NCBI GenBank assembly: GCA_002270295.1 | Contig: NISF01000003.1 | Span: 62,001 to 126,000 of the forward strand | DNA length: 64,000 nucleotides | Direction: 5' to 3' | DNA from: Enterobacter sp. 10-1 | GTDB lineage: Bacteria; Pseudomonadota; Gammaproteobacteria; Enterobacterales; Enterobacteriaceae | In this document: in pieces, positions 7,202 to 16,841 of the stretch | Layout: each line of letters starts with the position of its first letter | Numbering within the stretch: position 1 is the first letter of the stretch | Notes under the pieces: generated by a model | The model's input: the letters and a program-made list of their open reading frames with translations, nothing else | Databases searched by the model: none | Told to the model about the DNA's origin: nothing | Made by a program: the position numbers and the translations under genes

Positions 7202-10200
7202 ATGAAACCATTTCGTTTAGCGACGCTATCTCTGGCGCTGCTTACCGCTCTTTCGCTTGCCGGCTGCGACGACAGCGGCAAAACTCAGACCGCTGCGCCA
7301 GCCGCATCTTCTTCTGCGGATAATCAGGGCGCAGCGAAACCGGACGGCGCCCAGCTCGCTAAGCTGGCGGAGAAAAGTAAAGGCAAGGCGCTGACGCTGC
7401 TCGACGCCTCGGAAGTCCAGCTGGACGGCGCGGCGACGCTGGTCCTGACCTTCTCCGTTCCGCTGCAGCCAGATCAGGATTTCTCCCGCAGCGTGCACCT
7501 TGTCGATAAAAAAAGCGGGAAGGTTGACGGCGCCTGGGAGCTGGCGCCGAACCTGAAAGAGCTGCGCCTGCGCCATCTTGAGCCGAAACGGGAGCTGATT
7601 GTCTCCGTTGACCCCACGCTGACCGCGCTGAATACCGCGACCTTCGGCACCTCTTTTGAAAAAACGATCGCCACCCGCGACGTCGCCCCCAGCATCGGCT
7701 TTGCCAGCCGGGGCTCGCTGCTGCCGGGCAAAGTCGTGGCCGGGCTGCCGGTGATGGCCCTGAACGTCGATAGCGTCGACGTGAACTTCTTCCGTATCAA
7801 ACCCGAATCGCTGTCTGCCTTCGTCAGCCAGTGGGAGTACCGGAATTCGTTAAGCAACTGGGAGTCCGACGAGCTGCTAAAAATGGCCGACCTGGTCTAC
7901 AGCGGACGTTTTGACCTCAATCCGGCGCGCAATACGCGGGAAAAGCTGCTGCTGCCGCTGGCGGATATCAAACCCTTGCAGCAGCCGGGCGTCTACGTGG
8001 CGGTGATGAACCAGGCGGGCCATTACAGCTACAGCAACGCCGCGACGCTGTTTACGCTCAGCGATATTGGCGTCTCGGCGCATCGCTACCATAACCGGCT
8101 GGACGTCTTTACCCAAAGCCTCGAAAACGGCGCGGCGCAGTCCGGTATCGAGGTTCAGCTGCTCAACGCCAAAGGGCAGACGCTGGCGCAGGCCAAAAGC
8201 GACGGCCAGGGCTACGTGACGCTGCAAACCGATAAAGACGCCGCGCTGCTGCTGGCGCGCAAAGAGGGGCAAACCACCCTGCTGGATCTCAAGCTGCCCG
8301 CGCTGGATCTGGCGGAGTTCGCCATTTCCGGGGCCCCCGGTTTTAGCAAGCAGTTCTTTATGTTTGGCCCTCGCGATCTCTATCGCCCGGGGGAGACGGT
8401 GATCCTCAACGCGCTGCTGCGCGACGGCGACGGCAGGCCGCTGGCCGAGCAGCCGGTGAAGTTCGATGTGGTTCAGCCGGACGGCCAGGTGATCCGCTCC
8501 CTGGTGAGCCAGCCGGTGAACGGCCTGTATCAGTTTACCTGGCCGCTCGACGCCGGCGCGGCCACCGGCATGTGGCATATCCGCGCCAGCACCGGCGACA
8601 ATCAGCCGCGCGAGTGGGACTTCCACGTTGAAGACTTCATGCCCGAGCGTATGGCGCTGAACCTGAGCGCGCAAAAGGCTGCCGTTGCGCCGGATGCCGA
8701 CGTGACCTTTGCCGTCGCCGGGGCCTATTTATACGGCGCGCCTGCCAGCGGCAACCAGCTGCAGGGGAAACTGTTCCTGCGTCCGCTGCGCGACGCGGTC
8801 GCCGCGCTGCCGGGCTTCCAGTTCGGCGATATTGCCGAGGAAAACCTCTCCCGCAGCCTCGATGAAGTACAGATGACGCTGGACGAAAAAGGCCACGGGG
8901 AAGTGACCACCGCCAGCCAGTGGCAGGATAGCCATTCGCCGCTGCAGGTGATTTTACAAGCCAGCCTGCTGGAGTCCGGCGGTCGTCCCGTGACCCGCAC
9001 CGTGCAGCAGGCTATCTGGCCTGCCGATGCCCTGCCGGGCATCCGTCCTGAATTCACCCTGAAAGACGTGTATGACTACCGGACCGACAGCACGGTGAAG
9101 CAGCCGGTGGTGGATGAAAACAGCACCGCCGGATTCGAGATTGTCTATGCCGATGCCGCCGGAGACAAAAAAGCGGTCTCCGGACTGCAGGTGCGCCTCA
9201 TTCGCGAACGCCGCGACTACTACTGGAACTGGTCGGATAGCGAAGGCTGGCAGTCGCAGTTCGACCAGAAAGATCTGCAGGAGGGTGAAGAGTCGCTGGA
9301 TCTGCAGGCCGGACAAACGGCGAAGGTCAGCTTCCCGGTGGAGTGGGGCTCTTACCGGCTGGAGGTGAAGGACCCGGAGGGCGCGGTCAGCAGCGTGCGC
9401 TTCTGGGCCGGCTACAGCTGGCAGGATAACAGCGACGGCGCGGGGGCCGCGCGCCCGGACCGGGTCACCATGAAGCTGGATAAACCGGCCTACAAGCCCG
9501 GTGACACCATCAAGCTGCATATCGCCGCGCCGGCGGCAGGCAAAGGCTATGCGCTGGTCGAGTCCAGCGAAGGCCCGCTGTGGTGGCAGGAAATTGACGT
9601 TCCGGCCGCAGGGATGGATCTGTCGATCCCGGTCGATCAAGCCTGGAACCGCCATGACCTCTACCTCAGCACGCTGGTGATTCGCCCAGGCGACAAATCG
9701 CGCTCCGCGACGCCGAAACGGGCGGTGGGGCTGCTGCATCTGCCGCTCGGCGATGAAAACCGCCGCCTGACCCTTGCGCTGGATGCGCCGGAAAAAATGC
9801 GTCCCAACCAGCCGCTGACGGTAAAAGTGAAAGCCAGCGTTAAAGAGGGCGAGACGCCGAAGCAGGTGAATGTCCTGCTCTCGGCCGTTGATAGCGGCGT
9901 GCTGAACATTACCGACTACGCGACGCCGGACCCGTGGAACGCCTTTTTTGGCCAGAAGCGCTACGGGGCGGATATTTACGATATCTACGGCCAGGTGATT
10001 GAGGGCCAGGGACGACTGGCGAGCCTGCGCTTCGGCGGCGACGGTGACGAGCTCAAGCGCGGCGGTAAGCCGCCGGTCAATCACGTGACGATTATTGCGC
10101 AGCAGGCCCGGCCGGTAACGCTTGATGACAATGGCGAAGGAACCGTGACGCTGCCGATCGGTGATTTTAACGGCGAGCTGCGGGTGATGGCCCAGGCGTG

Positions 10201-12151
10201 GACCGCCGATGATTTTGGCAGCAGCGAAGACAAAGTGGTGGTCGCCGCGCCGGTAATTGCCGAGCTGAATACGCCGCGCTTCCTCGCCAGCGGCGATACC
10301 ACGCGCCTGGCGCTGGATCTCAGCAACCTGACCGACAGGCCGCAAACGCTGAACGTTGCGCTTAGCGCCGGCGGCCTGCTGCAGCTTGCGCAGCCGGCAA
10401 TCGCGCCGGTTCAGCTGGTGCCGGGCGCGCGTCGCACCCTGTTTGTGCCGGTTAGCGCCAAAGAGGGGTTTGGCGACGGCCAGCTCAGCGCGACCATTAG
10501 CGGCCTGAACCTGCCGGGCGAGACCTTCGCCCCGCTGCAAAAGCAGTGGAAAATTGGCGTCCGTCCGGCCTTCCCGGCGCAGACGGTCAACGTTGGCGCG
10601 GTGCTGCAGCCTGGCGAAAGCTGGCAGGCGCCGCCGGAGCAAACGCTCGGCTTCTCGCCGGCGACCCTGCAGGGGCAACTGGTGTTCAGCGGCAAGCCGC
10701 CGCTTAATCTGGCCCGCTATATTCGCGAGCTGAAAGCCTATCCTTACGGCTGCCTGGAACAGACCGCCAGCGGATTGTTCCCGTCGCTCTACGCCAGCGC
10801 GGCGCAGCTGAAAACGCTGGGCATTGAGGGCGACAGCGATGAAAAACGCCGCGCGGCGGTGGATCTCGGAATCGCGCGCCTGCTGCAGATGCAGCGCGAC
10901 GACGGCGGCTTTGCGCTATGGGATAAAAACGGGCCGGAGGAGTACTGGCTGACCGCCTACGCTATGGACTTCCTGGTGCGGGCGGGCGAGCAGGGCTACA
11001 GCGTGCCGGCCAACGCTATCAATAACGGTAACCAGCGCCTGCTGCGCTATCTGCAGGAGCCGGGGCTGATGACCGTGCGCTACAGCGACGACGCGCCGGC
11101 CAGCCGCTTTGCCGCCCAGGCCTACGCCGCTCTGGTGCTGGCTCGTCAGCAAAAGGCGCCCCTTGGCGCGCTGCGTGAAATCTGGACCCGCCATGACCAG
11201 GCGCGATCCGGCCTGCCGCTGCTGCAGCTCGGCATTGCGCTGAAAGCGATGGGCGACGCGCCGCGCGGCGAGCAGGCGCTGAAGCTGGCGATGAGCACGC
11301 CGCGTCAGGATCGGGATCGCTGGCTGGGCGATTACGGCAGCGCGCTGCGCGATGATGCGCTGAAGCTGGCGCTGCTGGAGGAGAATAAGCTGCTGCCGGA
11401 GGCGCAAAACTCGCTGCTGAGCAATCTGGCTGATGAGGCCTACGGCCAGCGCTGGCTCTCTACTCAGGAGAGCAACGCGCTGTTCCTTGCCGGCCGCGCG
11501 CTGCAGGATTTACCCGGCAGCTGGCAGGCGCAAACCTCATTGCAGGCGCAGCCGCTCGCGGCGGATAAAGCGCAGACCCGCAACCTGACCGGCGACCAGC
11601 TGGCGGCGCTGCAGGTCAGCAATACCGGCAGCCAGCCGCTCTGGCTGCGTCTTGACAGCAGCGGCTATCCGCTTAGCGCCCCGCAGCCTTCGGGCAACGT
11701 GCTGGGTATTGAACGGCAGATCTTCGACACTCGCGGGCAGCAAAAATCGCTGAGCTCGCTGCGCAGCGGCGAGCTGGTGCTGGTGAAGCTGGAAATTACC
11801 GCTAAACGTAATGTGCCGGATGCGCTGGTCGTCGATCTGCTGCCGGCGGGGCTTGAGCTGGAAAACCAGAACCTGGCAAACAGCAGCGCCAGCCTGCAGG
11901 AGAACGGAGAGGCGGTGCAGAACCTGCTCAACCACATGCAGCAGGCGGATATTCAGCATATCGAATTCCGCGACGATCGCTTTGTTGCCGCGGTAGCGGT
12001 AAACGAAGGGCAGCCGGTTACGCTGGTCTACCTGGCGCGGGCGGTGACGCCTGGGACCTATCAGGTGCCGCAGCCGCAGGTGGAATCGATGTACGTTCCG
12101 CAGTGGCGGGCAACCGGTACGGCCAGCGGCCCGCTGATCGTCACTCCGTAA
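7202..12151 (+). CDS. yfhM: Bacterial alpha-2-macroglobulin, periplasmic lipoprotein
   Basis: Protease-trapping defence protein (ECAM/YfhM), 1649 residues versus ~1653 in E. coli. The lipoprotein signal is clear: basic start, hydrophobic core, lipobox LAGC ending near residue 22, then DD, which suggests inner-membrane retention. The thioester motif CLEQ is intact at residues 1184-1187 (YPYGCLEQ), so it should form a covalent trap for attacking proteases. Macroglobulin domains fill the N-terminal two thirds and the complement-like thioester domain the C-terminal part. The stop is followed immediately by the pbpC start, coupling it to the peptidoglycan synthase thought to repair walls when the barrier is breached. 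Confidence 0.97.
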   Translation: MKPFRLATLSLALLTALSLAGCDDSGKTQTAAPAASSSADNQGAAKPDGAQLAKLAEKSKGKALTLLDASEVQLDGAATLVLTFSVPLQPDQDFSRSVHLVDKKSGKVDGAWELAPNLKELRLRHLEPKRELIVSVDPTLTALNTATFGTSFEKTIATRDVAPSIGFASRGSLLPGKVVAGLPVMALNVDSVDVNFFRIKPESLSAFVSQWEYRNSLSNWESDELLKMADLVYSGRFDLNPARNTREKLLLPLADIKPLQQPGVYVAVMNQAGHYSYSNAATLFTLSDIGVSAHRYHNRLDVFTQSLENGAAQSGIEVQLLNAKGQTLAQAKSDGQGYVTLQTDKDAALLLARKEGQTTLLDLKLPALDLAEFAISGAPGFSKQFFMFGPRDLYRPGETVILNALLRDGDGRPLAEQPVKFDVVQPDGQVIRSLVSQPVNGLYQFTWPLDAGAATGMWHIRASTGDNQPREWDFHVEDFMPERMALNLSAQKAAVAPDADVTFAVAGAYLYGAPASGNQLQGKLFLRPLRDAVAALPGFQFGDIAEENLSRSLDEVQMTLDEKGHGEVTTASQWQDSHSPLQVILQASLLESGGRPVTRTVQQAIWPADALPGIRPEFTLKDVYDYRTDSTVKQPVVDENSTAGFEIVYADAAGDKKAVSGLQVRLIRERRDYYWNWSDSEGWQSQFDQKDLQEGEESLDLQAGQTAKVSFPVEWGSYRLEVKDPEGAVSSVRFWAGYSWQDNSDGAGAARPDRVTMKLDKPAYKPGDTIKLHIAAPAAGKGYALVESSEGPLWWQEIDVPAAGMDLSIPVDQAWNRHDLYLSTLVIRPGDKSRSATPKRAVGLLHLPLGDENRRLTLALDAPEKMRPNQPLTVKVKASVKEGETPKQVNVLLSAVDSGVLNITDYATPDPWNAFFGQKRYGADIYDIYGQVIEGQGRLASLRFGGDGDELKRGGKPPVNHVTIIAQQARPVTLDDNGEGTVTLPIGDFNGELRVMAQAWTADDFGSSEDKVVVAAPVIAELNTPRFLASGDTTRLALDLSNLTDRPQTLNVALSAGGLLQLAQPAIAPVQLVPGARRTLFVPVSAKEGFGDGQLSATISGLNLPGETFAPLQKQWKIGVRPAFPAQTVNVGAVLQPGESWQAPPEQTLGFSPATLQGQLVFSGKPPLNLARYIRELKAYPYGCLEQTASGLFPSLYASAAQLKTLGIEGDSDEKRRAAVDLGIARLLQMQRDDGGFALWDKNGPEEYWLTAYAMDFLVRAGEQGYSVPANAINNGNQRLLRYLQEPGLMTVRYSDDAPASRFAAQAYAALVLARQQKAPLGALREIWTRHDQARSGLPLLQLGIALKAMGDAPRGEQALKLAMSTPRQDRDRWLGDYGSALRDDALKLALLEENKLLPEAQNSLLSNLADEAYGQRWLSTQESNALFLAGRALQDLPGSWQAQTSLQAQPLAADKAQTRNLTGDQLAALQVSNTGSQPLWLRLDSSGYPLSAPQPSGNVLGIERQIFDTRGQQKSLSSLRSGELVLVKLEITAKRNVPDALVVDLLPAGLELENQNLANSSASLQENGEAVQNLLNHMQQADIQHIEFRDDRFVAAVAVNEGQPVTLVYLARAVTPGTYQVPQPQVESMYVPQWRATGTASGPLIVTP

Positions 12152-14476
12152 ATGCGGCGGTTGGTGAAGATAAGGCGCCGCTGGCGATGGCTGGCGGCGA
12201 CGCCGTTCCTGCTGTGGCTGGCGCTGCTGGCGGCGGATCGCCTGTGGCCGCTGCCGCTGCACGAGGTGGCTCCGGCCCGGGTGGTGGTGGCCCAGGACGG
12301 TACGCCGCTGTGGCGCTTTGCGGACAAGCAGGGCGTCTGGCGCTATCCGGTGACTCTTGATGACGTGTCGCCGCGCTATCTGCAGGCCCTGATCCAGTAC
12401 GAAGACCGCTGGTTCTGGGATCACCCCGGCGTAAACCCGCTGGCCATTGCCCGCGCAGCCTGGCAGGACGCAACCTCCGGGCGCGTCATTTCGGGCGGCA
12501 GCACGCTGACTATGCAGGTTGCGCGCCTGCTCGACCCTCATCCCCGAACCTTCGGCGGCAAGCTGCGCCAGCTGTGGCGCGCGCTGCAGCTGGAGTGGCA
12601 TTTATCGAAAAGCGAGATCCTGACCCTGTATCTCAACCGCGCGCCGTTTGGCGGCACGCTGCAGGGGATCGGCGCCGCCAGCTGGGCTTACCTAGGGAAA
12701 CCGCCGGCCCGGCTCAGCTACGGCGAAGCGGCCCTGCTGGCGGTGCTGCCGCAGGCGCCGAGCCGTCTGCGTCCGGATCGCTGGCCGCAGCGGGCTCAGG
12801 CGGCGCGCGATAAAGTGCTGGCGCGTATGCAAACCCAGGGCGTGTGGTCGGAGAAGACGGTGCGCGAGGCCGTGGAAGAGCCGGTATGGCTGTTCCCCCG
12901 CCAGATGCCGCAGCTGGCACCGCTTTTTTCCCGGCGGATGCTGGCAAGCAGCGGCGAAGACAAGGTGGTGACGACCCTCGATGCCGGGCTGCAGCGCCAG
13001 CTGGAGGATTTAGCCCTCAACTGGAAATCGCGCCTGCCGCCGCGCAGCTCGCTGGCGATTGTCGTCGTCGATCATACCGATATGCGCGTGCGGGGCTGGG
13101 TCGGGTCGGCGGATATTAGCGACGACAGCCGCTTTGGGCACATCGATATGGTGTCGGCGATCCGTTCTCCGGGCTCCGTGTTGAAGCCGTTTGTCTACGG
13201 CATGGCGCTGGACGAGGGGCTGATTCATCCGGCCTCTCTACTGCAGGACGTCCCGCGGCGGTTCAGCGATTATCGGCCCGGTAACTTTGACAGCGGCTTT
13301 CATGGCCCGGTCAGCGCCAGCGACGCGCTGGTGCGCTCTCTGAACCTTCCGGCAGTGCAGGTGCTTGAAGCCTACGGGCCAAAACGGTTTGCCGCCACGC
13401 TGCGCAATGCCGGCCTGCCGCTGATGCTGCCGCCGGGCGCCGAGCCCAATCTGTCGCTGATCCTTGGCGGCGCAGGCGCCCGGCTTGCGGATATCGTGGC
13501 GGCGTATAGCGCGTTTGCCCGTCACGGCAAGGCGGGTCGGCTGCGGATGACGCCGGACGCGCCGCTGGTGGAGCGGCCGCTGCTGTCGCCAGGGGCGGCG
13601 TGGATAGTGCGGCGAATTCTGGCCGGTGGATCCCAGCCGCTCCCCGATGACTCGCTGGTTCAGGTGGTTCCGCTGGCGTGGAAAACCGGCACCAGCTACG
13701 GCTATCGCGACGCCTGGGCGGTTGGCGTTAACGCCCGCTATCTTATCGGTATCTGGACCGGGCGGCCTGACGGTACGCCGGTGGTCGGGCAGTTTGGCTT
13801 CGCCAGCGCGGTACCGCTGCTAAATCAGGTCAACAATATGCTGCTGGCGCGGCCGACGGCGGGGCGCGATGGGCTGCCTGCCGATCCGCGCCCGCCGTCG
13901 GTGAGGGCGGCAACCATCTGCTGGCCCGGCGGGCAGAACCTGCCGCCGGGAGACGCCAACTGCCGCCGTCGGCTGGCTACCTGGCTGCTCGACGATAGCC
14001 AGCCGCCGACGCTGCTGTTGCCGGGTCAGGAAGGCGTGCGCGGCATTCGTTTTCCGGTATGGGTAGATAAGCACGGGCTGCGGGTCGCGGCCGACTGTCC
14101 GGGCGCGGTGGAGAAAAACGTCGACGTCTGGCCGCTGCCGCTGGAGCCGTGGCTGCCGGCGAACGAGCGCCGTCGGGCAAGGCTCGGCCCGGCATCGGCG
14201 GAGTGTCCGCCGCCGCCAGGCGCAGATGCCGCGCCGCTGGTGCTTTCCGGCATTCGCGATGGCGCGGTCATTAAGCGTTTGCCCGGCGCGGCGCGGGTGG
14301 TGGTGCCGCTGCAGACTACCGGCGGCGAAGGGCGACGCTGGTGGTTTCTCAACGGCGAACCGCTGGAGGCGGCGGGGGCCGGCGCGAGCCTGACCCTGGA
14401 GCGGCTGGATAGCTATCAGCTGGTGGTTATGGATGAGGCGGGGCAGGTTGCGGCGGCGAATTTCACTCTGCAATAA
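12152..14476 (+). CDS. pbpC: Penicillin-binding protein 1C
   Basis: Bifunctional class A PBP of 774 residues. An N-terminal membrane anchor (~13-29) is followed by a GT51 glycosyltransferase domain with the catalytic Glu in EDRWFWDHPG (Glu84) and GGSTLTMQ. The transpeptidase domain holds SVLK (Ser342, Lys345), SLN (396-398) and KTG (511-513). A C-terminal BiPBP_C module follows. It acts in the periplasm on lipid II. The start ATG directly abuts the yfhM stop and lacks a separate strong ribosome site, consistent with translational coupling. Confidence 0.96.
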   Translation: MRRLVKIRRRWRWLAATPFLLWLALLAADRLWPLPLHEVAPARVVVAQDGTPLWRFADKQGVWRYPVTLDDVSPRYLQALIQYEDRWFWDHPGVNPLAIARAAWQDATSGRVISGGSTLTMQVARLLDPHPRTFGGKLRQLWRALQLEWHLSKSEILTLYLNRAPFGGTLQGIGAASWAYLGKPPARLSYGEAALLAVLPQAPSRLRPDRWPQRAQAARDKVLARMQTQGVWSEKTVREAVEEPVWLFPRQMPQLAPLFSRRMLASSGEDKVVTTLDAGLQRQLEDLALNWKSRLPPRSSLAIVVVDHTDMRVRGWVGSADISDDSRFGHIDMVSAIRSPGSVLKPFVYGMALDEGLIHPASLLQDVPRRFSDYRPGNFDSGFHGPVSASDALVRSLNLPAVQVLEAYGPKRFAATLRNAGLPLMLPPGAEPNLSLILGGAGARLADIVAAYSAFARHGKAGRLRMTPDAPLVERPLLSPGAAWIVRRILAGGSQPLPDDSLVQVVPLAWKTGTSYGYRDAWAVGVNARYLIGIWTGRPDGTPVVGQFGFASAVPLLNQVNNMLLARPTAGRDGLPADPRPPSVRAATICWPGGQNLPPGDANCRRRLATWLLDDSQPPTLLLPGQEGVRGIRFPVWVDKHGLRVAADCPGAVEKNVDVWPLPLEPWLPANERRRARLGPASAECPPPPGADAAPLVLSGIRDGAVIKRLPGAARVVVPLQTTGGEGRRWWFLNGEPLEAAGAGASLTLERLDSYQLVVMDEAGQVAAANFTLQ

Positions 14477-14550
14477 AGTCGGGGCGGCAAGGCCCTGCTT
14501 TTTGTGTTGCTAAAGCTCGTCTTATTTTAACAAAATGTTACCTTCATCCA

Positions 14551-14579
14551 TAGGCAGCGCCTGAGTTGCTCATTATAAT
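14551..14579 (+). promoter_or_regulatory. Putative sigma70 promoter of ndk
   Basis: A consensus -10 TATAAT (14574-14579) lies 17 bases after TAGGCA (14551-14556, four of six matches to TTGACA). The AGAGG ribosome site is at about 14625. Confidence 0.6.
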
Positions 14580-14636
14580 GCGCGCCAGGCCATACGATCG
14601 TATGCCCAACAACATAAAATTTTATTAGAGGTAATC

Positions 14637-15068
14637 ATGGCTATTGAACGTACTTTTTCCATCATTAAACCAAACGCGGTGGCAAAAAACGTTATTGGCG
14701 GCATCTTTTCTCGCTTCGAAGCTGCAGGGTTCAAAATCGTCGGCACCAAAATGCTGCACCTGACCGTTGAGCAGGCTCGCGGTTTCTACGCCGAGCACGA
14801 AGGTCGCCCGTTCTTTGACGGTCTGGTTGAGTTTATGACTTCCGGCCCGATCGTCGTATCCGTTCTGGAAAGCGAAAATGCCGTGCAGCGTCACCGTGAC
14901 CTGCTGGGCGCAACTAACCCGGACAACGCGCTGGCCGGCACCCTGCGTGCTGACTACGCTGACAGCTTCACCGAGAACGGCACCCACGGTTCCGACTCCG
15001 TTGAATCTGCTGCCCGCGAAATCGCGTTCTTCTTCGCCGAAGGCGAAGTTTGCCCGCGCACCCGTTAA
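14637..15068 (+). CDS. ndk: Nucleoside diphosphate kinase
   Basis: Transfers the gamma phosphate from ATP to NDPs and dNDPs through a phosphohistidine, balancing nucleotide pools in the cytoplasm. The protein has the family length, 143 residues. The active-site motif NGTHGSDS places the catalytic histidine at His117, and the N-terminal [12 protein letters not shown] is the family start. Single gene with its own promoter; an ERIC element follows a few bases after the stop. Confidence 0.98.
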   Translation: MAIERTFSIIKPNAVAKNVIGGIFSRFEAAGFKIVGTKMLHLTVEQARGFYAEHEGRPFFDGLVEFMTSGPIVVSVLESENAVQRHRDLLGATNPDNALAGTLRADYADSFTENGTHGSDSVESAAREIAFFFAEGEVCPRTR

Positions 15069-15075
15069 TCTCCTG

Positions 15076-15184
15076 CGTCTTTCACGCCACCGCTTTGTTG
15101 GCTTCATTCGCGCACCCCGGTCACATAGCTATCTATGCTCCCGGGGATTTGCGAACTTGCCGCCTCGCCGTGACGTGAAATACT
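15076..15184. repeat. ERIC (IRU) element, copy 2
   Basis: Palindromic element with outer arms TTTCACGcCAC and GTGACGTGAAA, and an inner core CGCACCCCGGTCACATAG followed by CTATGCTCCCGGGGATT. It matches the ERIC consensus with the same CATAG...CTATG centre as the copy at 811. It lies in the ndk 3' region. Confidence 0.87.
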
Positions 15185-15310
15185 TTGGAAATTCAGATCC
15201 TCAGCTTTTCGACAATCGAAAAGCCATAGAGGATTAAGTACGCAGCAACAGATTTTTTCATCATTGCCGCGTGCAAACGTGGTATTGATACACCAGACTT
15301 TGTACAATGC

Positions 15311-15355
15311 AGCGCCCCTGGACGAGCACTCGTTCATTGGGGCGCTTCTTTTTTT
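15311..15355 (+). terminator. Terminator-like hairpin in the rlmN leader
   Basis: Outer arms AGCGCCCC and GGGGCGCT enclose inner arms ACGAG/CTCGT and are followed by TCTTTTTTT. It has all features of an intrinsic terminator, lies 48 bases before the rlmN start and begins only a few bases after a candidate -10 (TACAAT). It would either end upstream transcripts or produce a very short terminated RNA. Confidence 0.75.
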
Positions 15356-15402
15356 CAACCCTCCTGGGGCCATAACGTGTAACAACGAGGCCGGAATAGA
15401 TT

Positions 15403-16569
15403 ATGTCTGAACATATTGTCACGCCTGATAACGCCGCTCTGACGGTGCCGAACAAAGATGCCAAAATTAACCTGCTGGATCTGAACCGTCAGCAGCTGCG
15501 CGAGTTTTTCAAAAACATGGGCGAAAAGCCCTTCCGCGCCGATCAGGTGATGAAATGGATGTATCACTACTGCAGCGATGACTTTGATGATATGACCGAT
15601 ATCAACAAAGTTCTGCGCGGCAAGCTGAAGGAAGTCGCGGAAATTCGCGCGCCGGAAGTCGTCGAGGAGCAGCGCTCCAGCGATGGCACGATAAAATGGG
15701 CGATTGCCGTCGGCGATCAGCGCGTTGAAACGGTATATATCCCGGAGGACGATCGCGCGACTCTGTGCGTCTCCTCTCAGGTTGGCTGTGCGTTAGAGTG
15801 TAAATTCTGTTCGACGGCGCAGCAGGGCTTTAACCGCAACCTGCGGGTATCAGAAATTATCGGCCAGGTTTGGCGCGCGGCGAAAATCGTCGGCGCGGCA
15901 AAAATTACCGGCCAGCGTCCTATCACCAACGTGGTCATGATGGGGATGGGCGAGCCGCTGCTGAACCTGACCAACGTCGTGCCGGCGATGGAAATTATGC
16001 TCGACGACTTTGGTTTTGGTCTCTCCAAGCGTCGCGTAACGCTCTCCACTTCCGGCGTTGTCCCGGCGCTGGATAAGCTCGGCGATATGATAGACGTCGC
16101 GCTTGCCATCTCTCTGCACGCGCCGAACGATACGATCCGCGATGAGATCGTGCCGATCAACAAAAAGTACAACATCGAGACCTTCCTGAACTCGGTGCGC
16201 GGCTATATTTCCAAGTCCAACGCCAACCAGGGCCGGGTGACGATCGAATACGTGATGCTCGATCACGTCAACGACGGCACCGAGCATGCGCACGAGCTGG
16301 CGGAGCTGCTGAAGGATACGCCGTGCAAGATCAACCTGATCCCCTGGAACCCGTTCCCGGGCGCGCCGTATGGCCGTAGCTCCAACAGCCGCATCGACCG
16401 TTTCTCCAAGGTGCTGATGGATTATGGCTTCACCACCATCGTGCGTAAAACGCGCGGCGACGATATCGATGCCGCCTGCGGACAGCTTGCCGGTGACGTT
16501 ATCGACCGTACCAAACGTACGCTGCGCAAGCGTATGCAGGGCGAAACGATTGATGTGAAAGCGATCTGA
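15403..16569 (+). CDS. rlmN: Dual-specificity 23S rRNA/tRNA adenine-C2 methyltransferase
   Basis: Radical-SAM enzyme methylating A2503 of 23S rRNA and A37 of some tRNAs. The protein has 388 residues; the E. coli form is four shorter, the difference lying near the N-terminus. The [4Fe-4S] cysteines are in CALECKFC (Cys129, 133, 136); Cys359 (DAACGQL) is the methylated cysteine and Cys122 the second conserved one. It heads the rlmN-rodZ-ispG-hisS group. A terminator-like hairpin in its leader may tune expression. Confidence 0.97.
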   Translation: MSEHIVTPDNAALTVPNKDAKINLLDLNRQQLREFFKNMGEKPFRADQVMKWMYHYCSDDFDDMTDINKVLRGKLKEVAEIRAPEVVEEQRSSDGTIKWAIAVGDQRVETVYIPEDDRATLCVSSQVGCALECKFCSTAQQGFNRNLRVSEIIGQVWRAAKIVGAAKITGQRPITNVVMMGMGEPLLNLTNVVPAMEIMLDDFGFGLSKRRVTLSTSGVVPALDKLGDMIDVALAISLHAPNDTIRDEIVPINKKYNIETFLNSVRGYISKSNANQGRVTIEYVMLDHVNDGTEHAHELAELLKDTPCKINLIPWNPFPGAPYGRSSNSRIDRFSKVLMDYGFTTIVRKTRGDDIDAACGQLAGDVIDRTKRTLRKRMQGETIDVKAI

Positions 16570-16841
16570 TAAATGTGCGGCGCGCAATATTTCACGCGCG
16601 CTGCATAATTATGTTGAACCGGTGGGCGAAATAGGCTGATTCGGCCAATAATTACGGTGCGTTTTTGTCGACTTTGAGGCAGTATGTAGCGGCACAACAA
16701 CCGCTTAGAATTCAATATTGATAAGTATCTGTGATAGTTCGCCATACGGACTTATACTATTTGTCTGACGTTTAGCAGATGTTTCGCGGCGCGGGTTTTA
16801 CCGGCGCTGAACTTTAAATTTCACGTACCAGTAGTTGTCGA

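Larger units (their letters stand above)
15069..15402. other. 334-bp ndk-rlmN gap: ERIC copy, hairpin, leader terminator
   Basis: It contains an ERIC element, then a two-tier hairpin at 15197-15234 (inner arms CTTTTCGA/TCGAAAAG with a 3-base loop, outer arms ATCCTC/GAGGAT), a candidate -10 TACAAT at 15303-15308, and a terminator-like hairpin before rlmN. No coding frame is supported. Confidence 0.7.

Noticed and set aside
8954-10678. A 574-codon open frame opposite yfhM, and shorter ones at 11537-12601 and 10916-11407
   Set aside because: They lie antisense to the fully conserved yfhM/pbpC proteins; their composition is the Arg/Gln-rich pattern expected from GC-rich antisense frames, with no motif or ribosome site.
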